From assembly GCA_963924555.1 (NCBI GenBank), contig OZ004590.1, positions 6,750,001 through 6,814,000 of the forward strand: DNA of 64,000 bases, given 5' to 3'. Positions within the stretch are counted from its first letter, which is position 1; each line of letters starts with the position of its first letter. A program made the position numbers and the translations under genes. Positions 43,075-61,281 of the stretch are shown piece by piece. The notes under the pieces were generated by a model, which was not told the origin of the DNA, did no database searches, and saw nothing but the letters and a program-made list of their open reading frames with translations. This DNA comes from Crambe crambe (Eukaryota > Porifera > Demospongiae > Poecilosclerida > Crambeidae).

Positions 43075-45760
43075 TTAGTTTGATTGGAGATAGCAAGAGT
43101 GATCCGCTCTGATGGTCAGCACTTGATGGTGAAACTATATTATTGACAACATTAAAATCACTGGAATCAAAACCATTAAACAACAAACCTTTTTGAGGGA
43201 CGACCTGTGACCTATGCTCATGAAAGTTATACCAATGTCAACCATCTTGGAGTAGAAAAGTTCTTCGCATTCTTCACTAAGAGCAGAAGTTGCTTCATCC
43301 AAAACTGCAACATTACATAAAGATGTTTATTCTTGTATAAGTTCAGCGTCACACCTTACAGGCAAATGGCGGCATGTGAAAGAAGAGCCTGGCAAATGCG
43401 ATCCTTTGTGCTTCTCCTGGAGTAATGATGTCATACCTAAAAATTTCAACGGTGAATCTTCACACAAAGACTCCACCAACGATCACTATACTCACCAATT
43501 CTCACACACCGGCACTTGCAATCCACCAAGCTTATCTCTGAGAGAAATCTGGGAAGAAGAAGAAAGGTAAAGTATCTATGGCAAAGAAATGCAGTTCTTA
43601 CCAGTCCAGTAATTGCCAAGCATTCGTTGATCTTGTCTTCAGCAGCATTCGAATTATCTGCATAATAACAAGCTATATAATAAAAGATTACTGTGTAAAT
43701 GATGCAATACCTTGAGAATCGGCCATTTTAGGAGCTTCAGGGAAGGTAATCTGTGAAGTGTAGTCCATGTCACATGCCATGTAGGTCCATGTCACATGCA
43801 TGTCACATGCCATGTAGGTCCATGTCACATACATGTACATTGTAGACACACATTGTAAACACTATAGCATGGAAGAAGTAATCATTAAGACCTGGCTGGC
43901 CAATGTTCCACTAGTCAAGTGAGGTTTCTGGGGCAGAAACATGGCACAATGGTGGCTGTGTCCAATGCACAACTCAGCATGCCCCCTCAAGGGAGTCCAT
44001 AGCTTTCTCAACACTCTGAAGATGGAAGTCTTTCCAGTTCCTGTGTCACAGAGCAGTAGTATCTACCCTCTAGAGGTGTTTTCATCCCACAAGATAGTTG
44101 GTTACACAGCTTACCTGTTTCTCCCAAAATGATGACGTGTCGTCCTTTCTTAAACTCCAAGTTCAGTCCTGCAAACACAGCAATTATCGCAGTGACAGTT
44201 TCCATATTGAAAATAAGCCCCATCTCAGAACAGCATACCTTCGATCAGAGGAAATGAATTTCCTGGGAGAGAGATGGAGACATCTTGCAATACTGCAGCC
44301 ACATCAACACAACTTGGAGGGAGTGAGCATGTTCTGAAATGAAATAATAATGACGATTAAAAAAATAAAAAAAAGGTTCTTCTTCATTTACATTCCAGCC
44401 TTTTCATTTATTGTAGAGTGAGCTACTTTGAGTTCCACTGGATTCTTTTCATCACTATCGTCATCATCATCATCATGATCTGAACAAGAAGTCACCTCTT
44501 TATTGTTTTTCTTCTCAAGTGCTTCCTCCTCTTTACGTTGTTTCTCCAACTTTCTGAGAACCTCAAGCAACTGACCTATTCTATGGAGGTCAAAGGACAC
44601 TAATGGGAGGGGATTTCCCTAATAACGGGAGATTTTCCCTCTGCAATAGTGAGCATCTGCCATACCTGTGAGTGTATCCTGCAATCTCAGCAAACTTAAC
44701 AGCCGTGTCGACGATGGTAGAGAAATTATTCAACAGATACATCGAGAAGAAAGTGTTCTATTTTTAGTCATGTGACCACATACATCATCATTATAATCAC
44801 TTCAAGGTCACCTTGCTGACTGCACTGGCCAACTGGACAGGAGTAAGGTTGTCGTAATGTCCGGAGAATATGGCAATGCCAACTAAAGAGTAGCTGATGA
44901 TCGAGCTGATGTAGTCAAACATGAACACAGCAACTGTTTAGAGAAAAGCACTTGGCAATAGAAAAGTGGAGTGAGAAAAAAAGGCACAATCCATATTATT
45001 TGGGTTTCTACTTATTATGAAATTAATATCGGGCCACTCAAGGCCCTTGGACTGAGGCTTAACAAATTTGAACCCACTAACTCTATAGCTATTCAGCTTA
45101 CAATTGAGTGGCAGCTGCCAATGCACAGAGCCCAGTTGTGCTCGAAGTAACAGCTACATAAAAGAATAAGGTTGCCCGTCACTTTTGTGACTATCAACTA
45201 CTCTAAATGCTACAGAAGTTAATTACTCTCAAATGCTCATTGGCTTTCTTCCCTTCTACAGCTCCTCCTCTTCAGAGAGAAAGTGGTTTGAGATCATATA
45301 ATTGCCACCAAAAAATCTTTACCCTAACAACTCACTGATACAATGCCACGGACTCAGCATTAGATCGGACTTGAACATGATGAAACCTGCACTAGCATAG
45401 ATTCCACTCTAACTTAACCAAAGTGATGTATGAAACACTAGTCACTGACCTGAAGTCACCCTCTCTCTTCTCCTTCTTGTAAATGTAAGTAACTATGGGT
45501 CCCATTATGAACTTGTTAATGACAGTGCCAATCACGAAGAAGATGTATATTCCTAGAACACCAAACCATCCCAAACTGTACCATTGTGACATCGTTATTT
45601 TATATCAACACTGCAATGTGGGACGTGCACTCTTCACCTTATGAAGGTACGATACGAGTAGTAGGCAATAAGAAAAGGTTGCAGGATCAACTTAGGAAGG
45701 GCCTGACTCACTTCATCACAGAAACGATCCACATCTTGAGTGATTCGCTGATCTCTTCAC

Positions 45761-45836
<76 letters not shown>

Positions 45837-46689
45837 CCATAGCCACAATGATAAGTGGACTTACGGATTGTCCACCTTGCGGTCAATAATATTGAGCTGG
45901 TAATACACTTTGTGATCAAAGTAGTGAGAGTGAAGAAATCTAGTGATAACAGCCCTCCATCTCACATAGACAAGACCGGCTATAAATTCTCCTCCACTTT
46001 TACACTATTAATAATGCCAGAAAATGATATTAATTAATCCATCCTGGACCACCTTACCTACACAACATGTAGAGATTTATGATGTGACCACAGCTTACCA
46101 CTGATCTTTTAGCAGAGCCTACCACAAACCTTTTAGCAGAAGCCTACCACAAATCCTTTATCACCTACCACAAATCCTTTATCACCTACCACATTATAAT
46201 ATGTATCATTGAGCTTTGCACTCACAATGCAGAGAGAAATGACTATGATAACCATCTTCCACAGAATGTCCTTGAAGCTTTCAAAATTCTTTCCAGTCAG
46301 TGAGGTGTAGAACTGACTCGGAAGGATTCCCACCTGATAGTAGTTGTATTCCTCTGGGTTAGGACAAGAAACCATCCGGCCACTAAACTGCTTGTATGAA
46401 GGGGGGAGGGATATAAAACTATAACATACCAGCCGATCTTGCCAGAATCAATAGTACAAGGAGAAAGAAAGACTTGGAGCAGAAGCTAGGAACTGCCACT
46501 CGAAGCACCAAAAAGAATCGTTTGATGAAGAGCCAATTAAACCTGAATAACGCTGCAATGAGCTGAGGACACTCTCTGACCTCTCACTTACTTTGTGCTG
46601 CCAGCTTTGTATGGAGCACTCGAGTTTCTAGTGACCTTGATGGACACATGTTGAGAATCCAATAGAGGATCTTGATCAGATTTCGACAT
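43075..46689 (-). CDS. ABCD4: ABC half transporter, ABCD4-like (lysosomal cobalamin transporter family)
   Basis: Half transporter with one membrane domain and one ATPase domain. ABCD4 acts with LMBD1 in lysosomal B12 export. Start at 46689 ([20 protein letters not shown]). Membrane-domain exons: [19 protein letters not shown] (about 46540), [20 protein letters not shown] (about 46340), then the [20 protein letters not shown] and [20 protein letters not shown] region (45700-45900), [20 protein letters not shown] and [18 protein letters not shown] (45450-45590). ATPase domain: Walker A split by an intron (HVIILGETG then TGKTS, about 44145-44020), Q-loop [13 protein letters not shown] (about 43940), signature [14 protein letters not shown] in place of LSGGQ (about 43435-43390), Walker B end LDEATSAL (about 43305) and H-loop GHRSSLKK then [10 protein letters not shown], stop at 43075. 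Motif order and spacing fit ABCD4 better than peroxisomal ABCD1-3. An (AG)n run lies in one intron. Confidence 0.88.
45765..45832. repeat. (AG)n microsatellite in an ABCD4 intron
   Basis: About 33 AG dinucleotides between ABCD4 exons. On the coding strand it is a CT tract. Arg/Glu or Ser/Leu frames across it are artefacts. Confidence 0.95.
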
Positions 46690-46794
46690 CTTTCATGCCA
46701 ACATAGATATATAACACTGCCGCAGTATTATATTATCCATGCTGACCTACGCGCGTACGCGCATGCGTGCGTTTGGTAAAGGGACATCACTTTG
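46690..46794. promoter_or_regulatory. 105-bp divergent promoter between ABCD4 and the DMAC1-like gene
   Basis: Start codons at 46689 (minus) and 46795 (plus) leave only 105 bp. It contains CGCGCGTACGCGCATGCGTG (46750-46769), a GCGCATGCG palindrome like the one in the CCT4/SGPP promoter. No TATA box at the usual distance was seen. NRF-1-type binding is inferred from the motif. Confidence 0.6.
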
Positions 46795-47173
46795 ATGGCT
46801 GAAGGATCAGGATCAGGAGAAAGTGCAAGTGGTTCATCTTCCAATTCTGGGAAGAATGTGCCTGACTGTACCGCTTGTAGGGTGGTAGGAGCTGGTGGCT
46901 GCTTTGCAGGTGCCATATACGCCTTCCACCAGAGATCGCAGCTACCCACTACCAACAGGAATAGGCACTGGCTTGCAGTGATAGGCTTGGGTCAGTTCTC
47001 ACTGACTAATAGGAAATGGTTTGCAATTAAATGCCACACATTACTTTGCTATCACATACAAAGTTTGGTAAATTGTGTCCCCAGATAGCTAGCACGACTT
47101 TAATTGATTGAAATTGATTGACTCTTTCTAAACAGCTGCCATAGGACTTGGAATTGCAAGGGTAGCAGTATGA
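46795..47173 (+). CDS. Small membrane protein, DMAC1/TMEM261-like, 2 exons, 77 aa
   Basis: Exon 1 46795-46990 and exon 2 47136-47173 (donor GG|GTCAGT, acceptor AACAG|CT) give 77 residues. A Ser/Gly-rich start is followed by DCTACRVVGAGGCFAGAIYA, a CxxCR motif and first hydrophobic helix, a short basic loop, then HWLAVIGLAAIGLGIARVAV, a second helix at the C-terminus. CxxC followed by two helices is the plan of DMAC1 (TMEM261, DUF4536), a mitochondrial complex I distal-arm assembly factor. The match is short, so the assignment is moderate. Confidence 0.55.
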
Positions 47174-47551
47174 CTAAAAAGGAATTTCACAGAAACAGAT
47201 GAACAGTTCTACATTCAGCACTTTTCATAGGGGAAAATATGAATAATAATAATAATAAATTTATGCACAGTGACTATCGAAAAGGAAATCAGCATTGTTG
47301 CTTGGGAAATCCCTTGTATAAACAGGATAGGAAGTACCTTCTTATCACAGGAAATAAGTGAAATTAGGCTGGACATTTCCTAGTAATAGGAATTTGTAGC
47401 TAGACAACAGTTTCAAGTTTTAACCTCAAAGTAGTTTCCTTAAAGTAGAACCCTATCAGTATAAAAGAGAGCCCACTTTGCTGCAGAGCTCAGAGCAAAG
47501 GACAATAAAAATCACTTCCATATTCTTCAAGAATTTCTTCTACACTACTAG

Positions 47552-48726
47552 ATGGAATTGATCATTTGTCTAGTTTTCTGGGCTATTGCTTTATTTTCAT
47601 CAGGTTAGTAGCTCTACAATAGACGATAGAGATCTCCAAAATAATAATTATAATACTGTATATGTAGAAGCAGAAGCCAGCATTGATTGCAGCAATGTTA
47701 GATGTCCTCCCAAGCCATGTCCTCATGCAGTAGTCATTCCAAATGTCAATGTGATGTGCTGCCCCACATACAAGTGTATACCTTGTGAGTGAATCCATTT
47801 CTAGTTGCTTTTGCATTTCTAGTTGCAGTCAGATTCTTCCTCTTAATTAACAATCTTAATTGTTCTAGGTAATGGTTCGGTGCTGCAAAGTGGTGAAATC
47901 TATGCAGTCGATTCTTGCACTTCATGCACTTGTGAAAGAGGCACACTTGTGTGTACTAAACAGGTTTGTCCAGAAATTGATTGCGACATCAACCATGTAC
48001 CCACGGTTCTCCCTGGCACTTGCTGCAAGACTTGTGTTCCTAATTCTGCTGGTGCAATGTCCAGAGTTAGTGATCACTTAAAACCTCGAGAGTGCATTGA
48101 GGGTACCATGAGGACTGGACGTTGCAAAAGGTGCTGGTGCATTGATGGAAAATTCCACTGTGTTTATGATGCAACGGTTCGGTGCCGCCCTCCCTTCATA
48201 TCTGCAAATTCTGCTGCTGCACAGCCTCCCATGGAGTCTAGAGAATGTGTTGAAGGCAGAATGAAGCCAAGACCCTGCCAACGATGCTGGTGCCTTGATG
48301 GAAAACTTCATTGTGTACACGACAGAACGCAGTGTGGAAGGAGGCTTTACTCCCCCTCCTCTGATCTCACTAAGAGACAAACCAACTCACAAGGTACAGA
48401 GATCACTTAAAGCAATATAGCTACAGTCATGATAATGTTAATACACTATAGTCATTCGTGAACCTTTCCCAAAACATCGGGAGTGCAGAGATGATGAAAT
48501 GAGGGCTGGACATTGTGAAAGATGCCAGTGCAGAGATGGAAAGTTCCACTGCCGCTATGATGAAATGCAATGTGGACGGCATCGTCATTCTCTCACCGAC
48601 AAAGACTCTGCTGGTGATGACAATGACAGCAACACATCTTCCAGTGCAGCCCAGAACATTCATGCCCTCAGCAACATTGGCAGTGCAGTGATTGCAGTAA
48701 CTGTGGCAGTATTGACACTACACTGA
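47552..48726 (+). CDS. Secreted VWC-type cysteine-rich protein, copy 1
   Basis: Four exons (47552-47603, about 47665-47786, about 47869-48392, 48452-48726). Signal peptide MELIICLVFWAIALFSSG. Two VWC-like units follow: CSNVRCPPKPCPHAVVIP...CCPTYKCIPC and CTSCTCERGTLVCTKQVCPE...GTCCKTC. Then three ~35-residue repeats of the form ECxEGxMRxGxCxRCWC-DGKFHC-C (about 48093, 48246, 48480). The C-terminus is LSNIGSAVIAVTVAVLTLH after a Ser/Asp-rich stretch, a hydrophobic end that could be a GPI-anchor signal. VWC proteins typically bind BMP/TGF-beta ligands or matrix, but the target here is unknown. It is the 5' member of a tandem pair. Confidence 0.8.
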
Positions 48727-48866
48727 CAACTCTATCACTTTATGTAGCTAGCTAGCTAAAACTTACCCAATTAAAAATTAACATATTATGATGAACTACA
48801 TGTGATTATTTAATATAAAAGGCAAGAGCCCCCTCACTCAGAGTCAGACTGTAACATACAGTGCAA

Positions 48867-48980
48867 TGCATCCTTTTACCATGCATGGCGGACATTTTGG
48901 TGCACAATTAATTATTATGCTCTAGCCTAGAGATTGTGCACCAAAATGGCCGCCGTTGACATGGTAAAAGGATACATGCA
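48867..48980. mobile_element. Foldback MITE between the VWC genes
   Basis: Arms TGCATCCTTTTACCATG...CATTTTGGTGCACAAT and ATTGTGCACCAAAATG...CATGGTAAAAGGATACATGCA are reverse complements over about 45 bp, around a ~22-bp loop. No coding capacity. Confidence 0.8.
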
Positions 48981-49016
48981 AACGCTCTAGCTAGCTAGCT
49001 AGCTAGCTATAGCTAT

Positions 49017-50685
49017 AGTCTCGCGGGCCAGACCCTTTACCAACCGCGAGGGAAGGAAAGAGTCTGGTCAAATCCAATACACGATCTTGTTGTGCACAGT
49101 CAGCAATCTTCGGAAGGAGGGGCGCGACTATGACGTTATTATACATCACGAATTTAGGAAAAATCTGCGCTCTGGATTTCTTAGCGCTACATGGCTGAGC
49201 AGGAATATGATTACAGACTGGAGGCGGCTATTCAAGAGAGTGGGAGGAGGCTTGGAAACAGCTTTCTGGTCAGAAAGTGTCGGAAATTTTTCCAGTGCAA
49301 CTCCTGCAAGTACCTGGAGCAGTTCTTTGGCTGATGCACACCCTGGACCATGCAGCCTTTTCTTTTTCTTATGATATGACTAAACTCTAGGATCTAGGAC
49401 TACTCTGTAAGTGCACGCGCGAAAAAATCTGTTTGAGAGCCGTGACGTATCGTGACGTTTTGCGCATGCCCGCCACCAAATCTTTGGGCAATTGAAACAT
49501 AGATATAAGAGGTTTACGGGATTGGAAACGGATCACGTGCTCTCGTTAGCAACTAACAACCGAGGCGCGTTGACAGCTGAATGACATAGCACTTTTGTCA
49601 AAGTTGCTGTTCTGACAAGATCCGTGAGGTAAGACTTATGCCAATGATACTATAATACACTAGGGCATAGATTTACTGTATGAAATAAATTTTAGCTCAG
49701 ATTTTCAAGTTTAATCCTACAAATACTACTGTAGTGGTTAATGGGACTATAATCCCTCTCACGCTTGATAGAATCAATTGCTGTTGCCCATTTTCTGATC
49801 AAAAAGCATGTAAACTTTAGCTACATGGAATAGTAATGTTAGTTTTTGTATTAGCTGACATATATTGTCTCTAGCATTTGCAAGTGGTGTTAAAACTGTA
49901 ATCCCTCTCCCAAGAAATAGATTAACAATATTGCAACTGTATTAGTTATTTCAGGGAAAGGATAGAACAGTAAATGGAATTAGTGCATTCGTTTTCTATA
50001 CAATAGTCATCCTATGGAGATGGCAAGCTTACTATATTTCCCCCCTAATATCCATAGGGTCCACAGGACAGTTGACTGAGCCGAATTCTTGAGGTGGATG
50101 GTGTCAAAATCCAACAGCCAAAAGCTGGAAGTATTGCAATAATGCTGATGAGGGAGAACTGAGCAGAAACTGGCGGATAACTTCGGGGCAAAATTATCTA
50201 GCTATAATAATGATGAATCTATGTCTAATTTTAATACCAAAAGTCATTCTGGCCTTTCTTTCAAATCAATCACATAAAATTAATGTATAATGAGCAATGA
50301 TAGGTACTCATAGTTATAATTACAAGGAAAAAAGTTATGAATAATTAATAACTTCCTTCCTCAGACTCTCCAACTTCAACTCTCTGACTCTTCACTTCTT
50401 CAATACCTTCCCCTTAGCTTACTTGTACTATTCTGTGAGTTGTAGGGGCAGAACATCACTTTAACTGCCTTGAAAGGAGTGAATATTGATCTCTTTTCAC
50501 AACCATTAATATAATAATGCTGCATGCGCGTGCGCATCTGTCAACGCGCCACGGTTGTGCAGTTCATTGGGCGTTTCCAATCCCGTAAAACCTCTTATAT
50601 CTATGATTGAAACAAGATCATGTATTGGATTTGACCAGACACTTTCCTTCCCTCGCGGTTGGTAAAGGGTCGGGCCCGCGAGACT
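49017..50685. mobile_element. Inverted-repeat element, about 1.67 kb, with a nested insertion in the left arm
   Basis: The right arm (about 50567-50685) is continuous: CCAATCCCGTAAAACCTCTT, then TTGAAACAAGATCATGTATT, then CCTTCCCTCGCGGTTGGTAA, ending GGGCCCGCGAGACT. The left arm carries the complement in two pieces, 49017-49092 and about 49490-49535, separated by about 400 bp that has no partner in the right arm, so a second sequence entered the left arm later. That insert includes a short frame starting at 49191 (MAEQEYDYRLEAAIQESGRR, then CRKFFQCNSCKYLEQFFG and stop) that looks like a captured exon. No transposase is visible. Confidence 0.7.
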
Positions 50686-51177
50686 ACTATATATATATAT
50701 AGCTAGCTGTCACGTCATCAAGTCCTAGATCCTATAGGCCTAAAAGGCCAAGGGCGCGCGCCGGCCGGGAGCGACCCTTTACCAAACCAAGGGCACTGGG
50801 TGAACTGCACAGATGAACAGTTCTACATTCAGCACTTTTCATATGTCTCCATGCTTCTTGCAAAATTTTCATATAAAAAAAAAGAAAATTATGCAGAGTG
50901 ACCTGAAATCACCATCGTCACAAGTTGTTTTCCTTCTCCACAGGAAGCCAATGTATAGTTTATAGAGCATGGGTTTGTGTAAACAGGTTATAGGAAGTAC
51001 CTTATTACAGGAAGTAAGTAGTGAAATCAGGCTGGATGTTTTCCAGCAATCTGTTTCCATCTGGAAGTAGAACTTGTGATCTTCCAAGCAGTATAAAAGA
51101 GAGCCCACTTTGCTGCCAAACCAGAGCTCGAAAATCACTTCCATATTCTTCAACAATTTCTTCTTCTACGATACAAT

Positions 51178-52776
51178 ATGAAATTAATCATCTGTCTGGT
51201 TTTCTGGGCTATTGCTTTATTTTCATCAGGTTAGTAGCTCTACAATAGACGATAGAGATCTCCAAAATAATAATAATTATAATACTGTATATGTAGAAGC
51301 AGAAGCCAGCATTGATTGCAGCAATGTTAGATGTCCTCCCAAGCCATGTCCTCATGCAGTAGTCATTCCAAATGTCAATGTGATGTGCTGCCCCACATAC
51401 AAGTGTATACCTTGTGAGTGAATCCATTTCTAGTTGCTTTTGCATTTCTAGTTGCAGTCAGATTCTTCCTCTTAATTAACATAACAATCTTGTTCTAGGT
51501 AATGGTTCGGTGCTGCAAAGTGGTGAAATCTATGCAGTCGATTCTTGCACTTCATGCACTTGTGAAAGAGGCACTCTTGTGTGTACTAAACAGGTTTGTC
51601 CAGAAATTGATTGCGACATCAACCATGTACCCACGGTTCTCCCTGGCACTTGCTGCAAGACTTGTGTTCCTAATTCTGCTGGTGCAATGTCCAGAGTTAG
51701 TGATCACTTAAAACCTCGAGAGTGCATTGAGGGTACCATGAGGACTGGACGTTGCAAAAGGTGCTGGTGCATTGATGGAAAATTCCACTGCGTTTATGAT
51801 GCAACGGTTCGGTGCCGCCCTCCCCACCTCATGTCTGTAAATTCTGCTGCTGCACAGCCTCCCATAGAGTCTAGAGAATGTGTTGAAGGCAGAATGAAGC
51901 CAAGACCCTGCCAACGATGCTGGTGCCTTGATGGAAAACTTCGTTGTGTACACGACAGAACACAGTGTGGAAGGAGGCTTTACTCCCCCTCTGATCTCAC
52001 TAAGAAACAAACCAACTCACGAGGTACAGAGATCAAAGCTTACCTGGTTATAATATAATGATAGCCAATATGGTCCTCATACATGATAATGTTAATACAC
52101 TACAGTCCATCATGAACCTTTCCCAAAGCCTCGAGAGTGCATTGAGGGTGCCATGAGGGCTGGACGTTGCAAAAGGTGCTGGTGCATTGATGGAAAATTC
52201 CACTGCGTTTATGATGCAACGGTTCGGTGCCGCCCTCCCCTCATATCTGCAAATTCTGCTGCTGCACAGCCTCCCATGGAGTCTAGAGAATGTGTTGAAG
52301 GCAGAATGAAGCCAAGACCCTGCCAACGATGCTGGTGCCTTGATGGAAAATTTCGTTGTGTACATGACAGAACACAGTGTGGAAGGAGGCTTTACTCCCC
52401 CTCCTCTGATCTCACTAAGAGACAAACCAACTCACAAGGTACATGGCCTAATCTACTTAATCCTTATTAAGTTACACTGCATGTTATAAATCTAGATTCT
52501 ATGATTATCAAAGAACCTTTTCCAAGACTTGGAAAATGTGTTAAAGGTAGTATGAAGTTCAAGGACTGCACGAGGTGTTGGTGCATCACTGGAGAAAAAT
52601 TCAGTTGCGTCTTTGATGAAACATTGTGTGTACGGCATCATCGTTCTCTCGCCAACAAAGACTCTACTGGTGATGATGACAACACATCTTTCAGTGCAGC
52701 CCAAAACATTCATACCCTCAGCAACATTGGCAGTGCCATGATTGCAGTAACTATGGCAGTATCGACACTACACTGA
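51178..52776 (+). CDS. Secreted VWC-type cysteine-rich protein, copy 2, with an extra repeat exon
   Basis: Tandem duplicate of the gene at 47552. The duplicated block begins upstream of the coding region (CAGATGAACAGTTCTACATT at 47198 and 50810). Signal peptide MKLIICLVFWAIALFSSG and both VWC units are nearly identical to copy 1. It differs by an added exon (about 52109-52439) that repeats the preceding two-repeat module (RECIEGAMRAGRCKRCWC and RECVEGRMKPRPCQRCWC), giving five Cys repeats instead of three. The last exon (from about 52495) has the diverged repeat GKCVKGSMKFKDCTRCWC and ends SNIGSAMIAVTMAVSTLH. Frames and splice sites look intact. Confidence 0.8.
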
Positions 52777-53300
52777 CAACTCTATCACTTCATCTAGCTA
52801 AAAATAATCTAACACAAGACATTCTTTCGAATTACAAGTTCTGAAATCTTTTAAACTAAGCAATTGATTTAATGATAGATGATAATTATCATTACAAAGT
52901 GGATTGGTACTGCTTGTTGTATTGATCTTGACCCTGATTTTTGTAAGCTTGCAAGACAGTCAAAGTGATCACAGTATTGTTATACACACCCAATGGTGAA
53001 CTACCAATGAATATGACAGTTCATAGTAATGTAATTAAATATTGCATCCAATGGTGAACTATGTATGAATGTGTGCACTACATTGGAACCTCTCTTAGTG
53101 AACTCTCCATATTATTCAAGACACAGATCCCTACATGCAATAATTCCAGCAGTCATAGTTATAGGGGAGGGGAGGGGGAGGGGAGAGGAATAAGGGCAAA
53201 AAAGAGACCCCCTATTAAATAATTATTATTTTATTGAAGTGAGATGAAAAGAGGAGTCTGAGAGAGTATAGAAGTTTGGCTGTGCAGGTACACAATTAGT
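52777..53300. other. Intergenic, no gene seen
   Basis: AT-rich DNA between the VWC copy 2 stop and the XPO1 stop. Contains a trace of the GGAACCTCTCTTAGTGAACT element (53090) and a GGGGAGGGGAGG run (53165-53190). Probably holds both 3' UTRs, which are convergent. Confidence 0.5.
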
Positions 53301-60745
<7,445 letters not shown>

Positions 60746-61281
60746 CTGTTGAATATAAACTACTTCATGAATATGATTAAAACGGAAAACAATGCCCGAC
60801 TGTTAAGAAGCCCACCTTCTTTTATTTTATATTCGATTTTAAAGGGACATAACATGGCCGATATGATATACAGTTTCCTAAATAACTCAACGAGCAGGAA
60901 AATAGAATGGCCAGAAAGCTTGGGTTATGATCATAACGCACCTTTCCAGTTCAATTGTGGTGGCCTCAGGGTTTTAGTGCAATATCTCTTGCTTCAAGCT
61001 ATGCTAAAAGCGTACTCGGTGCTCACGATGTACCCACTAGTAGACTACTACCGCTAACAAGCTTAGTGAGCCATATTTAAGTCCAAGAGAGGACAAGTCT
61101 TGGCTGGTTTACACCGCCAGACCAAGTAGAAAACCTGTTTGGCGAGCACGTGAAAGTTATTTGAATTCGAATTCCCCGCGGCGGGCGCGACCATACACAC
61201 TAGACACACTTCAAACTCTGAACTTTTAAAAAACAATTCACACAATTAAAAGAATATAAATCTCGAGATGTTGTTGCTTAA
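60746..61281. other. Intergenic region between XPO1 and the FAM161 gene
   Basis: Both neighbours are on the minus strand, so this holds the XPO1 promoter and the FAM161 3' UTR. A GC-rich patch with CCCCGCGGCGGGCGCGACC (61176-61194) is a plausible promoter core for XPO1. No additional gene was recognised. Confidence 0.45.
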
